In this document: in pieces, positions 1 to 5,198 of the stretch
Numbering within the stretch: position 1 is the first letter of the stretch
Layout: each line of letters begins with the position of its first letter
Assembly (NCBI GenBank): GCA_022573485.1
Contig: JACZTW010000167.1
Location: 1-8,524, forward strand
Source of the DNA: Planctomycetota bacterium
GTDB taxonomy: Bacteria > Planctomycetota > Phycisphaerae > UBA1845 > CAIVHJ01
Length of the DNA stretch: 8,524 bases
Direction of reading: 5' to 3'
The notes under the pieces: model-generated
What the model saw: only the letters and a program-made list of their open reading frames with translations
What the model was told of the DNA's origin: nothing
Databases searched by the model: none
Position numbers and translations under genes: made by a program

Positions 1-690
1 GGGCGAGCAGCCCGTGGCGTTGGAGTCCACAACAATCGAAGCATCTCCGTCATACCCCTCTGCCGTTGCCAGAGTCAACTCGGTGTTGCCGCCGAACTTC
101 AAGGCGCACTCGCAATCGGGACACAACACAATCAGGCCCGCGCCAGTGGTGCCGACGCTCATGGCGACGGCGTCCACTTCGAGGTCGACCGTGTCCCAAC
201 CAAACACCGGTCCAAAGAGCAGCGGCAGTGAGGTCTTTTGAGCCTCCGGATCCGCATCGTTGATACGTCTGGCGACGACCTTGAGTGCATTGATGCCCAC
301 GGTCGCGCTCGCATCGAAGTCGCCGGCGAAATGCGGCGGGTCAGTGGTGTCGTCGTCCCAGCGGTACCAGCGCCCGGTGACGATGTCTCCCGCTGGGAGA
401 TTGGTCGAGTTCAATGCGAGGACCACCTCATCGCGCACGCCATTGGTCATGCCGGCGGTGTTGTTGAACGCCAGTAACTTGGCCTGAGCCCGCGCCGCAT
501 CAATGTCGGTCTTGACTTGGGCGGCACCGGCCAGCGCCGCTGAGTCGGCGGCGATCTGCAACTCTTGTATGGTGCGGACCACGTAAGAAGTGTCAATGGC
601 CAAGCCGAGGAAAGCAACCATGAGCGAGCCCATCAGGGCTACCCATACACCCGTAATACCGCGGCGCCGAACTCCGCTAAGGAGATTCAT
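1..690 (-). CDS. TadG-like pilus assembly protein, N-terminal part (runs off the left edge)
   Basis: The leftward frame starts at ATG 688-690 and stays open for 230 codons to the window edge, so the C-terminus is missing. A strong AGGAGGG ribosome site (about 697-703) precedes the start. A short basic N-terminus (RRR at 8-10, Gly11) leads into one hydrophobic helix (about 13-32). Next comes the phrase LQIAADSAALAGA (44-56), which closely resembles the N-terminal domain of TadG/TadE-like pseudopilins of Flp pili. The rest looks extracytoplasmic, with many Asp, Thr and Asn. A GN-rich stretch near the end (GGNTELTL, 200-207, then IVVDSNATG, 219-227) resembles repeats I recall from TadG-like proteins. 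Cys190, Cys193 and Cys195 form a tight CxxCxC cluster. The gene is divergent from the pilus operon. By analogy it is a minor pseudopilin or surface anchor of the pilus. The family call is fairly firm, the exact role is inferred. Confidence 0.82.
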   Translation of the reverse strand, partial: MNLLSGVRRRGITGVWVALMGSLMVAFLGLAIDTSYVVRTIQELQIAADSAALAGAAQVKTDIDAARAQAKLLAFNNTAGMTNGVRDEVVLALNSTNLPAGDIVTGRWYRWDDDTTDPPHFAGDFDASATVGINALKVVARRINDADPEAQKTSLPLLFGPVFGWDTVDLEVDAVAMSVGTTGAGLIVLCPDCECALKFGGNTELTLATAEGYDGDASIVVDSNATGCSP

Positions 691-815
691 GTTTCTTCCC
701 TCCTGGTGACTGGCGTGTTGCCGTGTTAGAGAATGCCCACCGGCACGATGCGAATTGCCCCGCTCCCTGGGCAAGAATGATTTGATCTCTCCTCCCGAGA
801 AACCAACCAACACGC

Positions 816-844
816 ATCCTAACAACATCCCGACTGTGTGGCAA
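816..844 (-). promoter_or_regulatory. Candidate sigma70-type promoter for the tadG-like gene
   Basis: Read on the minus strand, TTGCCA (839-844, 5 of 6 to consensus) and TAGGAT (816-821, 4 of 6) are separated by 17 bases. A TGT directly before the -10 gives an extended -10. Transcription would begin near 809 and leave a leader of roughly 118 bases before the start at 690. Based on motif match and position only. Confidence 0.42.
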
Positions 845-1109
845 GCTTATTTTATCGAAATCGGAGCGGCGCGGATGGAACCCCGTGATCTAATAAATCG
901 AGTTTGGCTGATGCGATGACTTCTGTGATTCTGGAATGTTTGCAACCCAGGAGTTCTGGCCGATTCATTGCCCCTCAAGCCACATTGTTTATTTCCGGAG
1001 CCACCGACACACGCGTATTCTGGGCGCTCCGGGCCATCCTCCAGGCGAACTGCGGCGTAATGACTTCTAATCATACGACCTAACTCCTTACCTGATTTGG
1101 ATTTTAGTA

Positions 1110-1137
1110 TTGACATTTGGTCCGCGACTGTGATAGA
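1110..1137 (+). promoter_or_regulatory. Candidate sigma70-type promoter for flp
   Basis: A perfect TTGACA (1110-1115) is followed after 16 bases by GATAGA (1132-1137), preceded by TG at 1129-1130 in the extended -10 position. The -10 is poor (3 of 6), so the call rests mainly on the -35, the extended element and the location. A start near 1144 would place the large inverted repeat at 1153 at the very beginning of the transcript. Confidence 0.4.
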
Positions 1138-1152
1138 CATAGAGATTGAGTG

Positions 1153-1212
1153 TTCCCCGAGGAGGTTGGCATGCCTTGGGCATAACCTCCGGGAAAAAGG
1201 TTGGGGAACCTT
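1153..1212 (+). promoter_or_regulatory. Structured 5' leader element upstream of flp, with alternative pairings
   Basis: TTCCC (1153-1157), GGAGGTT (1161-1167) and ATGCC (1171-1175) pair in order with GGGAA (1191-1195), AACCTCC (1184-1190) and GGCAT (1179-1183). This gives a 17-bp stem with two 3-base bulges and a TTG loop. TTCCCC (1153-1158) can pair instead with GGGGAA (1203-1208). That second segment also lies within its own perfect hairpin AAGGTT-GGGG-AACCTT (1197-1212), so the outer pairings are mutually exclusive. I recognise no known riboswitch class. It could be a regulatory or stabilising 5' RNA structure, or a DNA palindrome bound by a regulator. Confidence 0.5.
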
Positions 1213-1250
1213 GTGAGATCGAGTGGAGGGAGAGAAACCACACGTCTCGC

Positions 1251-1266
1251 TGCTCCTGAGGGAGCA
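1251..1266 (+). other. Small perfect hairpin in the flp leader
   Basis: TGCTCC (1251-1256) and GGAGCA (1261-1266) form a 6-bp perfect stem with a TGAG loop. It lies between the large leader structure and the terminator-like hairpin. It is short and could be chance, but it fits the dense structure of this leader. Confidence 0.35.
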
Positions 1267-1299
1267 CCTCTTAAGGCAATAGAATTCGGTTGAATGGGA

Positions 1300-1320
1300 C
1301 GGCTGATTGGGCCGGTTTTT
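1300..1320 (+). terminator. Weak terminator-like hairpin with a T tract in the flp leader (possible attenuator)
   Basis: CGGC (1300-1303) and GCCG (1311-1314) form a 4-bp GC stem with a 7-base loop, followed by G and five T (1316-1320). The stem is shorter than usual for an intrinsic terminator. It lies about 100 bases before the pilin start and downstream of a structured leader, so it could be an attenuator. It could equally be chance. Confidence 0.25.
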
Positions 1321-1419
1321 CTGATCTACCAGCGGCGCGGCTTGCTTGGGCGCTCGTGTGGGCGTACATGTCAAAGTTTCTTGAGTCGTTGCCGACCGGT
1401 TGTGGGAGGAGTTTTTGCG

Positions 1420-1590
1420 ATGGCAAGGAACCTACTGAACTCGTTCTTCTCAGATGAGAGGGGCACGGAGACTGTGGAGTGGGGACTGATGGCCGGCTTG
1501 ATCGTCGGTGGTTTGGTCCTCACTGTGGCTGCGATCGGGCTTTGGGTCAAGACCAAGTTTACCACGCTGCAAACCGATCTCGGTGCGTAA
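1420..1590 (+). CDS. flp: Flp-family major pilin (class IVb prepilin)
   Basis: A 56-residue protein forming the main subunit of the Flp fibre. The start at 1420 has a GGGAGGA ribosome site (1404-1410) nine bases upstream. An upstream in-frame ATG at 1294 would add 42 unrelated residues ahead of the leader and lacks this site. The short charged leader ends DERG (residues 12-15). TadV-type peptidase should cut after Gly15, giving a mature 41-residue pilin that begins TETVEW. Glu at mature position 5 is conserved for assembly. Position 6 is Trp instead of the usual Tyr. One hydrophobic helix follows (about 22-43), then a short polar tail ending LQTDLGA. The gene stands alone between a structured leader and tandem hairpins, consistent with its own high-level transcript. 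The family call is firm despite the small size. Confidence 0.9.
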   Translation: MARNLLNSFFSDERGTETVEWGLMAGLIVGGLVLTVAAIGLWVKTKFTTLQTDLGA

Positions 1591-1594
1591 CCGT

Positions 1595-1632
1595 GCTTGC
1601 CAAGTCGGCCCATCGGGTTCGACCAGGCAAGC
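1595..1632 (+). other. Stem-loop immediately after the flp stop codon
   Basis: GCTTGCC (1595-1601) pairs with GGCAAGC (1626-1632), enclosing GTCG (1604-1607) with CGAC (1620-1623) and CCC (1609-1611) with GGG (1615-1617) around a 3-base loop. It starts four bases after the pilin stop. No T run follows, so it looks more like a 3' stabilising or processing structure than a classic terminator. Confidence 0.5.
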
Positions 1633-1645
1633 GGGAGAGAGTGCA

Positions 1646-1702
1646 GAGAATCCTTCTGCGGGGGATGTGTCGAGAACGGCCATCCCTCCAGAAGGGATTC
1701 TT
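1646..1702 (+). terminator. Long stem-loop downstream of flp (terminator or mRNA-stabilising hairpin)
   Basis: AGAATCCTTCTG (1647-1658) pairs with 1689-1701 with one bulged G. After a bulged C1659, GGGGATG and the preceding G (1660-1667) pair with 1681-1688, including one G-U pair. The total is about 20 bp around a 13-base loop, plus an outer G-U pair (1646/1702). This is the strongest inverted repeat I found in the window. It lacks a T tract, so partial termination or protection of the pilin mRNA 3' end is an inference from position. Confidence 0.6.
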
Positions 1703-1761
1703 CCGGCATAATCAGCGGTTTAGTGAGAATGATGGCTGACATTGAGTGCCACCAACGAATT

Positions 1762-1786
1762 GCCGGGTGACGTTTAGTCACCGGGC
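1762..1786 (+). other. Third stem-loop in the flp-tadV spacer
   Basis: GGTGAC (1766-1771) and GTCACC (1777-1782) form a perfect stem with a GTTTA loop. It is extended past a G-G mismatch by GCC (1762-1764) with GGC (1784-1786). No T tract follows. The sequence is palindromic enough to be a protein-binding site as well as an RNA hairpin. Confidence 0.45.
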
Positions 1787-1822
1787 GCTCCGTTCGTGAG
1801 CATTGAATGGCGCGGAGTTGGT

Positions 1823-1867
1823 CCCGGTGAACGGTCGATTGGCCGACGGTGGATCAGCTTTCACGGG
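1823..1867 (+). other. Weaker fourth inverted repeat before tadV
   Basis: CCCG-TGAA (1823-1831, one bulged G) can pair with TTCACGGG (1860-1867), enclosing GTCG (1834-1837) with CGAC (1844-1847). The loops are large and the region is GC-rich, so this may be chance. Confidence 0.25.
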
Positions 1868-1949
1868 TGATGGGAGGCATTTCAGAGGGCGGGATCGGCG
1901 ATCGAAGGTGCGCGCGGTCGGTTCCACTTCCGGATAGGGCACAGCAACC

Positions 1950-2516
1950 ATGATTGATCTGGGGTCAGTTGCGTTTTCGTCCGAGTGGATCGTCGTCATG
2001 GCGATTACGCTGCTGGCAGGCCTCGTGGACCTTTTCACGCGGCGCGTGCCCAATATGCTCACCGGGCCGGCTTGGATTCTGGGTCTGGCCTGGGCCCTCG
2101 GCGACGGAGGCGTGGGGCGATTTGCCGAAGTGCTGGCGGCCTCTGTGATACTGGCCGCACCTTACGTATTGCTGTTCCTCTTCGCCGGCGGCGGTGCCGG
2201 TGATGCTAAGTTGATGGCCGCCATCGGGGCTTGGCTGGGCATCCTGAACGGGCTCGTGGCGCTGTTCGCTATAGCCTTGTGCGGTGCCCTGCTGGCAGTG
2301 GCGTATGCCCTTCATCGCGGGCGTTTCTGGAGCGTGATGACATACATGAAACAATCCGTCGGCACCGTGATGTACGTGGCGTGCAATCGCGGCAAGATGA
2401 GTGAGGCAAGGTGTGTGGTGCTCGAGCGGGAGGAAATGACGACCATGCCGTACGGCGTGGCCATCTTCATGGGCGCGTGCCTCGCTGCGGGAGGAGCACA
2501 ATTATGGTCGAGTTAG
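1950..2516 (+). CDS. tadV: TadV/CpaA prepilin peptidase (A24 family aspartic protease)
   Basis: A 188-residue inner-membrane peptidase that removes the leader of Flp prepilin and of TadE-type pseudopilins. Two catalytic aspartates are visible: Asp27 in LVDLFTRRVPN, the usual D-x(n)-PN motif at the end of the first membrane segment (about 12-26), and Asp85 in the GAGDAKL (82-88) form of the GxGD motif. Further hydrophobic segments lie near 40-50, 61-79 and 92-120. A polar loop precedes the final segment, which begins with the family-typical MPYGVAI (166-172). No cysteine-rich or methylase domain of the larger PilD type is present, which fits the small Tad-specific form. A modest GGATAGGG (1932-1939) serves as ribosome site. 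The 3' end overlaps tadE by 13 bases, suggesting coupled translation. Its placement right after the pilin gene matches its substrate. Confidence 0.9.
   Translation: MIDLGSVAFSSEWIVVMAITLLAGLVDLFTRRVPNMLTGPAWILGLAWALGDGGVGRFAEVLAASVILAAPYVLLFLFAGGGAGDAKLMAAIGAWLGILNGLVALFAIALCGALLAVAYALHRGRFWSVMTYMKQSVGTVMYVACNRGKMSEARCVVLEREEMTTMPYGVAIFMGACLAAGGAQLWSS
2489..2496 (+). promoter_or_regulatory. Ribosome binding site of tadE inside tadV
   Basis: GGGAGGAG lies seven bases before ATG 2504, within the last codons of tadV. It decides the tadE start and allows reinitiation directly after tadV. The longer in-frame start at 2411 lacks such a site and would overlap tadV by about 100 bases. Confidence 0.6.
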
Positions 2517-2917
2517 CCGCCAGACACAACGCGCGCCGGGGCACCGCGGCGGTGGAAGCAGCTCTGATGCTGCCGATGGTCATGTTCATGACCTTGGCGC
2601 TGGTGACCTACGGCTGGATTTTTATTAAGTCCGCACAGATCACCAATGCCGCTCGACAAGGGGCCCGCGTGGCTGCCCGCGCCGATGCCGAGGATGCGGA
2701 TTTGCAGTCAATCATAGACACCCTAATGGCGAATGCTGGAATCTCTGCGTACACAGTGGATCCGTTGGACGTCCAGGAGTCGCCTGCGGGAACGATCATG
2801 ACTGTGACAATCACGGTGCCTTATGCCGGTACCGACGTGGAGTTGATATCGATGCCGTTCATGCCCGTACCGCAGAACCTCCAAAGCGTGGCCAGCATGC
2901 TCAAGGAGGGCCTGTGA
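2504..2917 (+). CDS. tadE: TadE-family pseudopilin
   Basis: A 137-residue minor pilin-like protein of the Flp pilus. A basic N-terminus leads to RRGTAAVEAAL (11-21). Cleavage after Gly13 would put Glu18 at mature position 5, as in prepilins processed by TadV. One hydrophobic helix (about 20-41) follows, then ITNAARQGARVAARA (46-60), the most typical phrase of TadE-like proteins. The rest is a small periplasmic domain with alternating beta-like segments (about 97-106) and a Met/Pro-rich end. The gene overlaps the peptidase gene by 13 bases, consistent with co-production of enzyme and substrate. Family knowledge says TadE helps pilus assembly or stability. The distinction from TadF is by overall resemblance only. 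Confidence 0.88.
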   Translation: MVELAARHNARRGTAAVEAALMLPMVMFMTLALVTYGWIFIKSAQITNAARQGARVAARADAEDADLQSIIDTLMANAGISAYTVDPLDVQESPAGTIMTVTITVPYAGTDVELISMPFMPVPQNLQSVASMLKEGL

Positions 2918-3002
2918 GGATAAGGGTAGGCTGAGAGGCCGAATTGGCGCGATTGGTTTGAAAAAAGAATCTAGTTGGGTTTGAAGATAAGGGAGTTCGC
3001 TC

Positions 3003-3839
3003 ATGAAAGGATCTGTGATTGCATTGATTGTGCTGGGCACCGTTGCGGCCTTGTCCGTTTCGGTGTTGGTCGGGGCCTTGAGGTCCGGCGGGGCGGGTTC
3101 AACGGCCCCGGAGGATCAAGAGGATCGAATGACCTCGATCGTGGTAGCTGCTAGAGAACTTGCGGCGGGAACGATCATCGACGGCGATGCCGTCGCGACT
3201 CAGCAACTCAAAGTCCGGGACGCGCCGGAAGGCAGTTTGAGAGATCCGGTGCAGGCAGTCGGCAAGGTCATCAGCACGGCCATGGTGAAGGGCCAAGTTT
3301 TTATAACGACCAACTTCGCCAGCGAAGGATCAGGCTTGCACCTGGCTGCGGCTCTCCCCGAGGGAATGCGGGCTGTTGCGATCTCGCTGACGTCGGCATC
3401 GGCCTTACGCGGGTTGCTTTACCCCGGATGTATCGTCGACGTGCTTTGGACGCCCAGCGCCAGACGAAACGAAAGACTGGTGTCCAAATTATTGCTCGAA
3501 CGAGTGAATGTTCTCGGAATCGAAGACCGGACGATCGTGTCCTCGCGCGACCACGAGGATCCCAAACCCAGGTCGGGCCGCTCCAGAATGGTGACGCTCA
3601 TGCTCAATATCGCCCAGGCGAAGCAACTTCATGCCGCCATCGGGCAAGGATCCATTTCGTTAGTCCTGCGACACCCACTGGACAACACGGAGGTGGCCGT
3701 GATCGAAGTCCCGGATGAACAGGCGAAACCGGATCCACAGCCGGCTGCAGACACATTCACGACCGAGGTAATAAACGGCACGAGCCGCGTGGGAGTGACT
3801 TACATCAACGGGCAGCACGGCTGGCGGCGGCAGCTGTGA
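3003..3839 (+). CDS. cpaB: CpaB/RcpC Flp pilus assembly protein (SAF domain)
   Basis: A 278-residue periplasmic component of the Tad secretion machine. An N-terminal membrane anchor (about 5-26) precedes a flexible linker (27-43). A SAF-type domain (about 45-106) shows IVVAARELAAGTIIDGDAV and a second half ending VKGQVFITTNFA. An RcpC-like domain follows (about 111-224), including LPEGMRAVAISL and YPGCIVDVLWT. The C-terminal tail has EVINGTSRVGV, like the short terminal motif of many CpaB proteins. Start 3003 has an AAGGGAG site about eight bases upstream. An 85-base gap separates it from tadE. The family is thought to stabilise or gate the CpaC/RcpA secretin, whose gene normally follows directly. 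Here tadZ comes next instead. Length and domain order are ordinary. Confidence 0.88.
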   Translation: MKGSVIALIVLGTVAALSVSVLVGALRSGGAGSTAPEDQEDRMTSIVVAARELAAGTIIDGDAVATQQLKVRDAPEGSLRDPVQAVGKVISTAMVKGQVFITTNFASEGSGLHLAAALPEGMRAVAISLTSASALRGLLYPGCIVDVLWTPSARRNERLVSKLLLERVNVLGIEDRTIVSSRDHEDPKPRSGRSRMVTLMLNIAQAKQLHAAIGQGSISLVLRHPLDNTEVAVIEVPDEQAKPDPQPAADTFTTEVINGTSRVGVTYINGQHGWRRQL

Positions 3840-4032
3840 GACGATCTCTGTATTTCCGAAAGGCGACCCCGCGAAGCTTGCCGGATAATGCTTGTCCGAG
3901 ACCTGCTACCGTGCATCCGATGCTTCTTTGAGAAACGGGCCGCTGGAGAGTTCGTCTGACAACTTGCTTCAGCGACTACGAGATGTGATGGGGACCGACA
4001 GAATAGCTACAAGGCAAGGGCGGAAATCGCAG

Positions 4033-5181
4033 ATGACTTCGGAAACAACATTATTACTGATCACGCCTTCGCAGGAAATGGGGGCGGCGGTTTCTTCAGC
4101 TCTGAGTTCGAACGACCGTTTTCGCCTGAAAGGTGTTTGCCTCAACCTCAAGGATCTGGCTGAGCATGCGCAATCCGCCGCACCGTCGGCTGTGCTGCTG
4201 GACATCGATCCCGATCCCAGACGCATTCTCGCGGATTTGGAATCCATTAGCGGGCGGTTTCCCGACACGCGCTTCATCGTGCTCGCGGAATCTCTCAGGA
4301 ACGACCTGGTATTGGAAGCCATGCAAGCCGGGGCGCGACACTTCATGCTCAAGTGCGATCTGGATTCTGACCTGGGCGCGGTGCTTCAGCGTCTGGTCGG
4401 CAGCAAGCTGGCCCCCTCCGAGATGCGAGGCTTGGTCGGCACGGTGTTATCGGTCAGTGGAGGTTGCGGCGGCACCACGGTAGCGATCAACCTGGCCAAC
4501 GAACTGTCACTGCTATCCTCCAAGGCGGCTCTGCTGGTGGATCTGGACTGCAACTACGGCGGGGCGAGTACTTACCTGGGATTGGCCGGCGAATATGGAA
4601 TCGCAGATGTGTTGGAGCGCAACGGTGATCTTGATCCCCAGTTGATCCGCTCCACAGCCCGGGAATACTCCGACGGATTGAGGTTGCTGATCAACCCGAT
4701 GACGGTCGATCCTAAGTCGCCCGTCAGTTTGCGGTATGACCACCTGCCGAGTGCCATTCGCGAGTGCAGGCGGAGCTATGAATTCACGATTATAGACGCG
4801 CCGCGTGTTTCCATGGACACCGCCGCACAACTGGCGGACGCGGGCGACGCCACCTTCCTCATACTGCAATTGACCGTCAAGGATCTTGCCATGGCTCGGC
4901 TGATGCTTTCCGCATTGAAAGAACGCGGCGTTTTCGCAGAAGCCTTGACCGTAGTTATCAATCGACACCAAAAACGCCAAAGGATGGTGACGCTTGAGGA
5001 TGTACGCACAACTTTAGGCGAGATTCCATTGACCTGTATTAGCAATGATTACCCGAGCGCCATCAAGGGCTTGAACTATGGCCAGCCGCTGGCAGAGGCG
5101 GCACCCCGCTCTGCCATGCGCCGAGATTTGAGAGCGGTGGCCGCAAAATTCCGAGAGCGATGCCAAGAAGCAACCGCGTGA
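4033..5181 (+). CDS. tadZ: TadZ/CpaE pilus localisation ATPase-like protein (receiver-like + ParA/MinD-like)
   Basis: A 382-residue cytoplasmic protein of the family that positions Tad machines. Residues about 5-125 resemble a response-regulator receiver (AVLLDIDP with Asp57, AMQAGARHFMLK ending at Lys107), but the acidic pair expected after the first strand is absent (LLLITPSQE). Residues about 135-375 form a MinD/ParA-like domain. The Walker A region reads SGGCGGTTVAINLA (142-155), with neither the signature nor the P-loop lysine. LLVDLDCNYGG (167-177) and FTIIDAP (251-257) are the Walker A' and B regions. I chose ATG 4033 because AAGGGCGGA lies just upstream and the receiver fold starts there. 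TTG 3892 or ATG 3988 would add 47 or 15 residues without recognisable homology. The stop lies 17 bases before the tadA start, in a tight operon. Confidence 0.85.
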   Translation: MTSETTLLLITPSQEMGAAVSSALSSNDRFRLKGVCLNLKDLAEHAQSAAPSAVLLDIDPDPRRILADLESISGRFPDTRFIVLAESLRNDLVLEAMQAGARHFMLKCDLDSDLGAVLQRLVGSKLAPSEMRGLVGTVLSVSGGCGGTTVAINLANELSLLSSKAALLVDLDCNYGGASTYLGLAGEYGIADVLERNGDLDPQLIRSTAREYSDGLRLLINPMTVDPKSPVSLRYDHLPSAIRECRRSYEFTIIDAPRVSMDTAAQLADAGDATFLILQLTVKDLAMARLMLSALKERGVFAEALTVVINRHQKRQRMVTLEDVRTTLGEIPLTCISNDYPSAIKGLNYGQPLAEAAPRSAMRRDLRAVAAKFRERCQEATA

Positions 5182-5186
5182 TTTCC

Positions 5187-5193
5187 AGGGGGA
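5187..5193 (+). promoter_or_regulatory. Ribosome binding site deciding the tadA start
   Basis: AGGGGGA lies five bases before ATG 5199. The alternative in-frame ATG at 5160, inside tadZ, has only a CGAGAG very close to it, so 5199 is preferred. Confidence 0.5.
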
Positions 5194-5198
5194 TACCC

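Larger units (their letters stand above)
691..1419. other. Divergent intergenic region between the tadG-like gene and flp
   Basis: About 730 bases with no convincing gene. It holds a leftward promoter candidate (816-844), a rightward promoter candidate (1110-1137) and, downstream of the latter, a leader of roughly 275 bases rich in inverted repeats (1153-1212, 1251-1266, 1300-1320). Between 850 and 1100 I see no gene or strong structure, only a 9-base direct repeat ATGACTTCT at 916-924 and 1060-1068. The open frames crossing this region have no recognisable domain. Confidence 0.7.
1591..1949. other. Noncoding spacer between flp and tadV, rich in stem-loops
   Basis: A 359-base gap inside an otherwise compact operon. 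It contains inverted repeats at 1595-1632, 1646-1702, 1762-1786 and, less clearly, 1823-1867. None is followed by a clear T tract. I found no convincing promoter for tadV here (CATAAT at 1707-1712 has no -35 partner) and no gene with a recognisable product. Confidence 0.6.

Noticed and set aside
741..758. Sigma54-like sequence GGCACG...TTGC upstream of the tadG-like gene
   Set aside because: The GG to GC distance is 13 bases instead of the required 10, and the orientation points away from the gene.
1167..1182. Sigma54-like TGGCAT-N5-GGGCA upstream of flp
   Set aside because: GG and GC are correctly spaced, but TT of the -12 element is replaced by GG, and the sequence is better explained as the two arms of the leader hairpin.
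1140..1320. c-di-GMP-I (GEMM) riboswitch in the flp leader
   Set aside because: Considered because c-di-GMP often controls pili, but the conserved core sequence of that class is not present.
847..1374. Minus-strand open frame of 175 codons in the divergent intergenic region
   Set aside because: No recognisable domain, low-complexity basic composition, and it crosses the candidate flp promoter and inverted repeats. Its start lies only about 45 bases from flp and no good ribosome site is evident.
1294..1419. N-terminal extension of the flp frame from ATG 1294
   Set aside because: It would put 42 unrelated residues ahead of a complete prepilin leader, and the good ribosome site is at 1404-1410 before ATG 1420.
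1371..1781. Minus-strand open frame of 136 codons opposite flp
   Set aside because: Antisense shadow of flp and the hairpin spacer with no family resemblance.
3888..3959. Short open frame of 23 codons between cpaB and tadZ
   Set aside because: No ribosome site and no recognisable product.
3892..4032. TTG start at 3892 extending TadZ by 47 residues
   Set aside because: No ribosome site, and the extension has no resemblance to the family. It remains a possible alternative.
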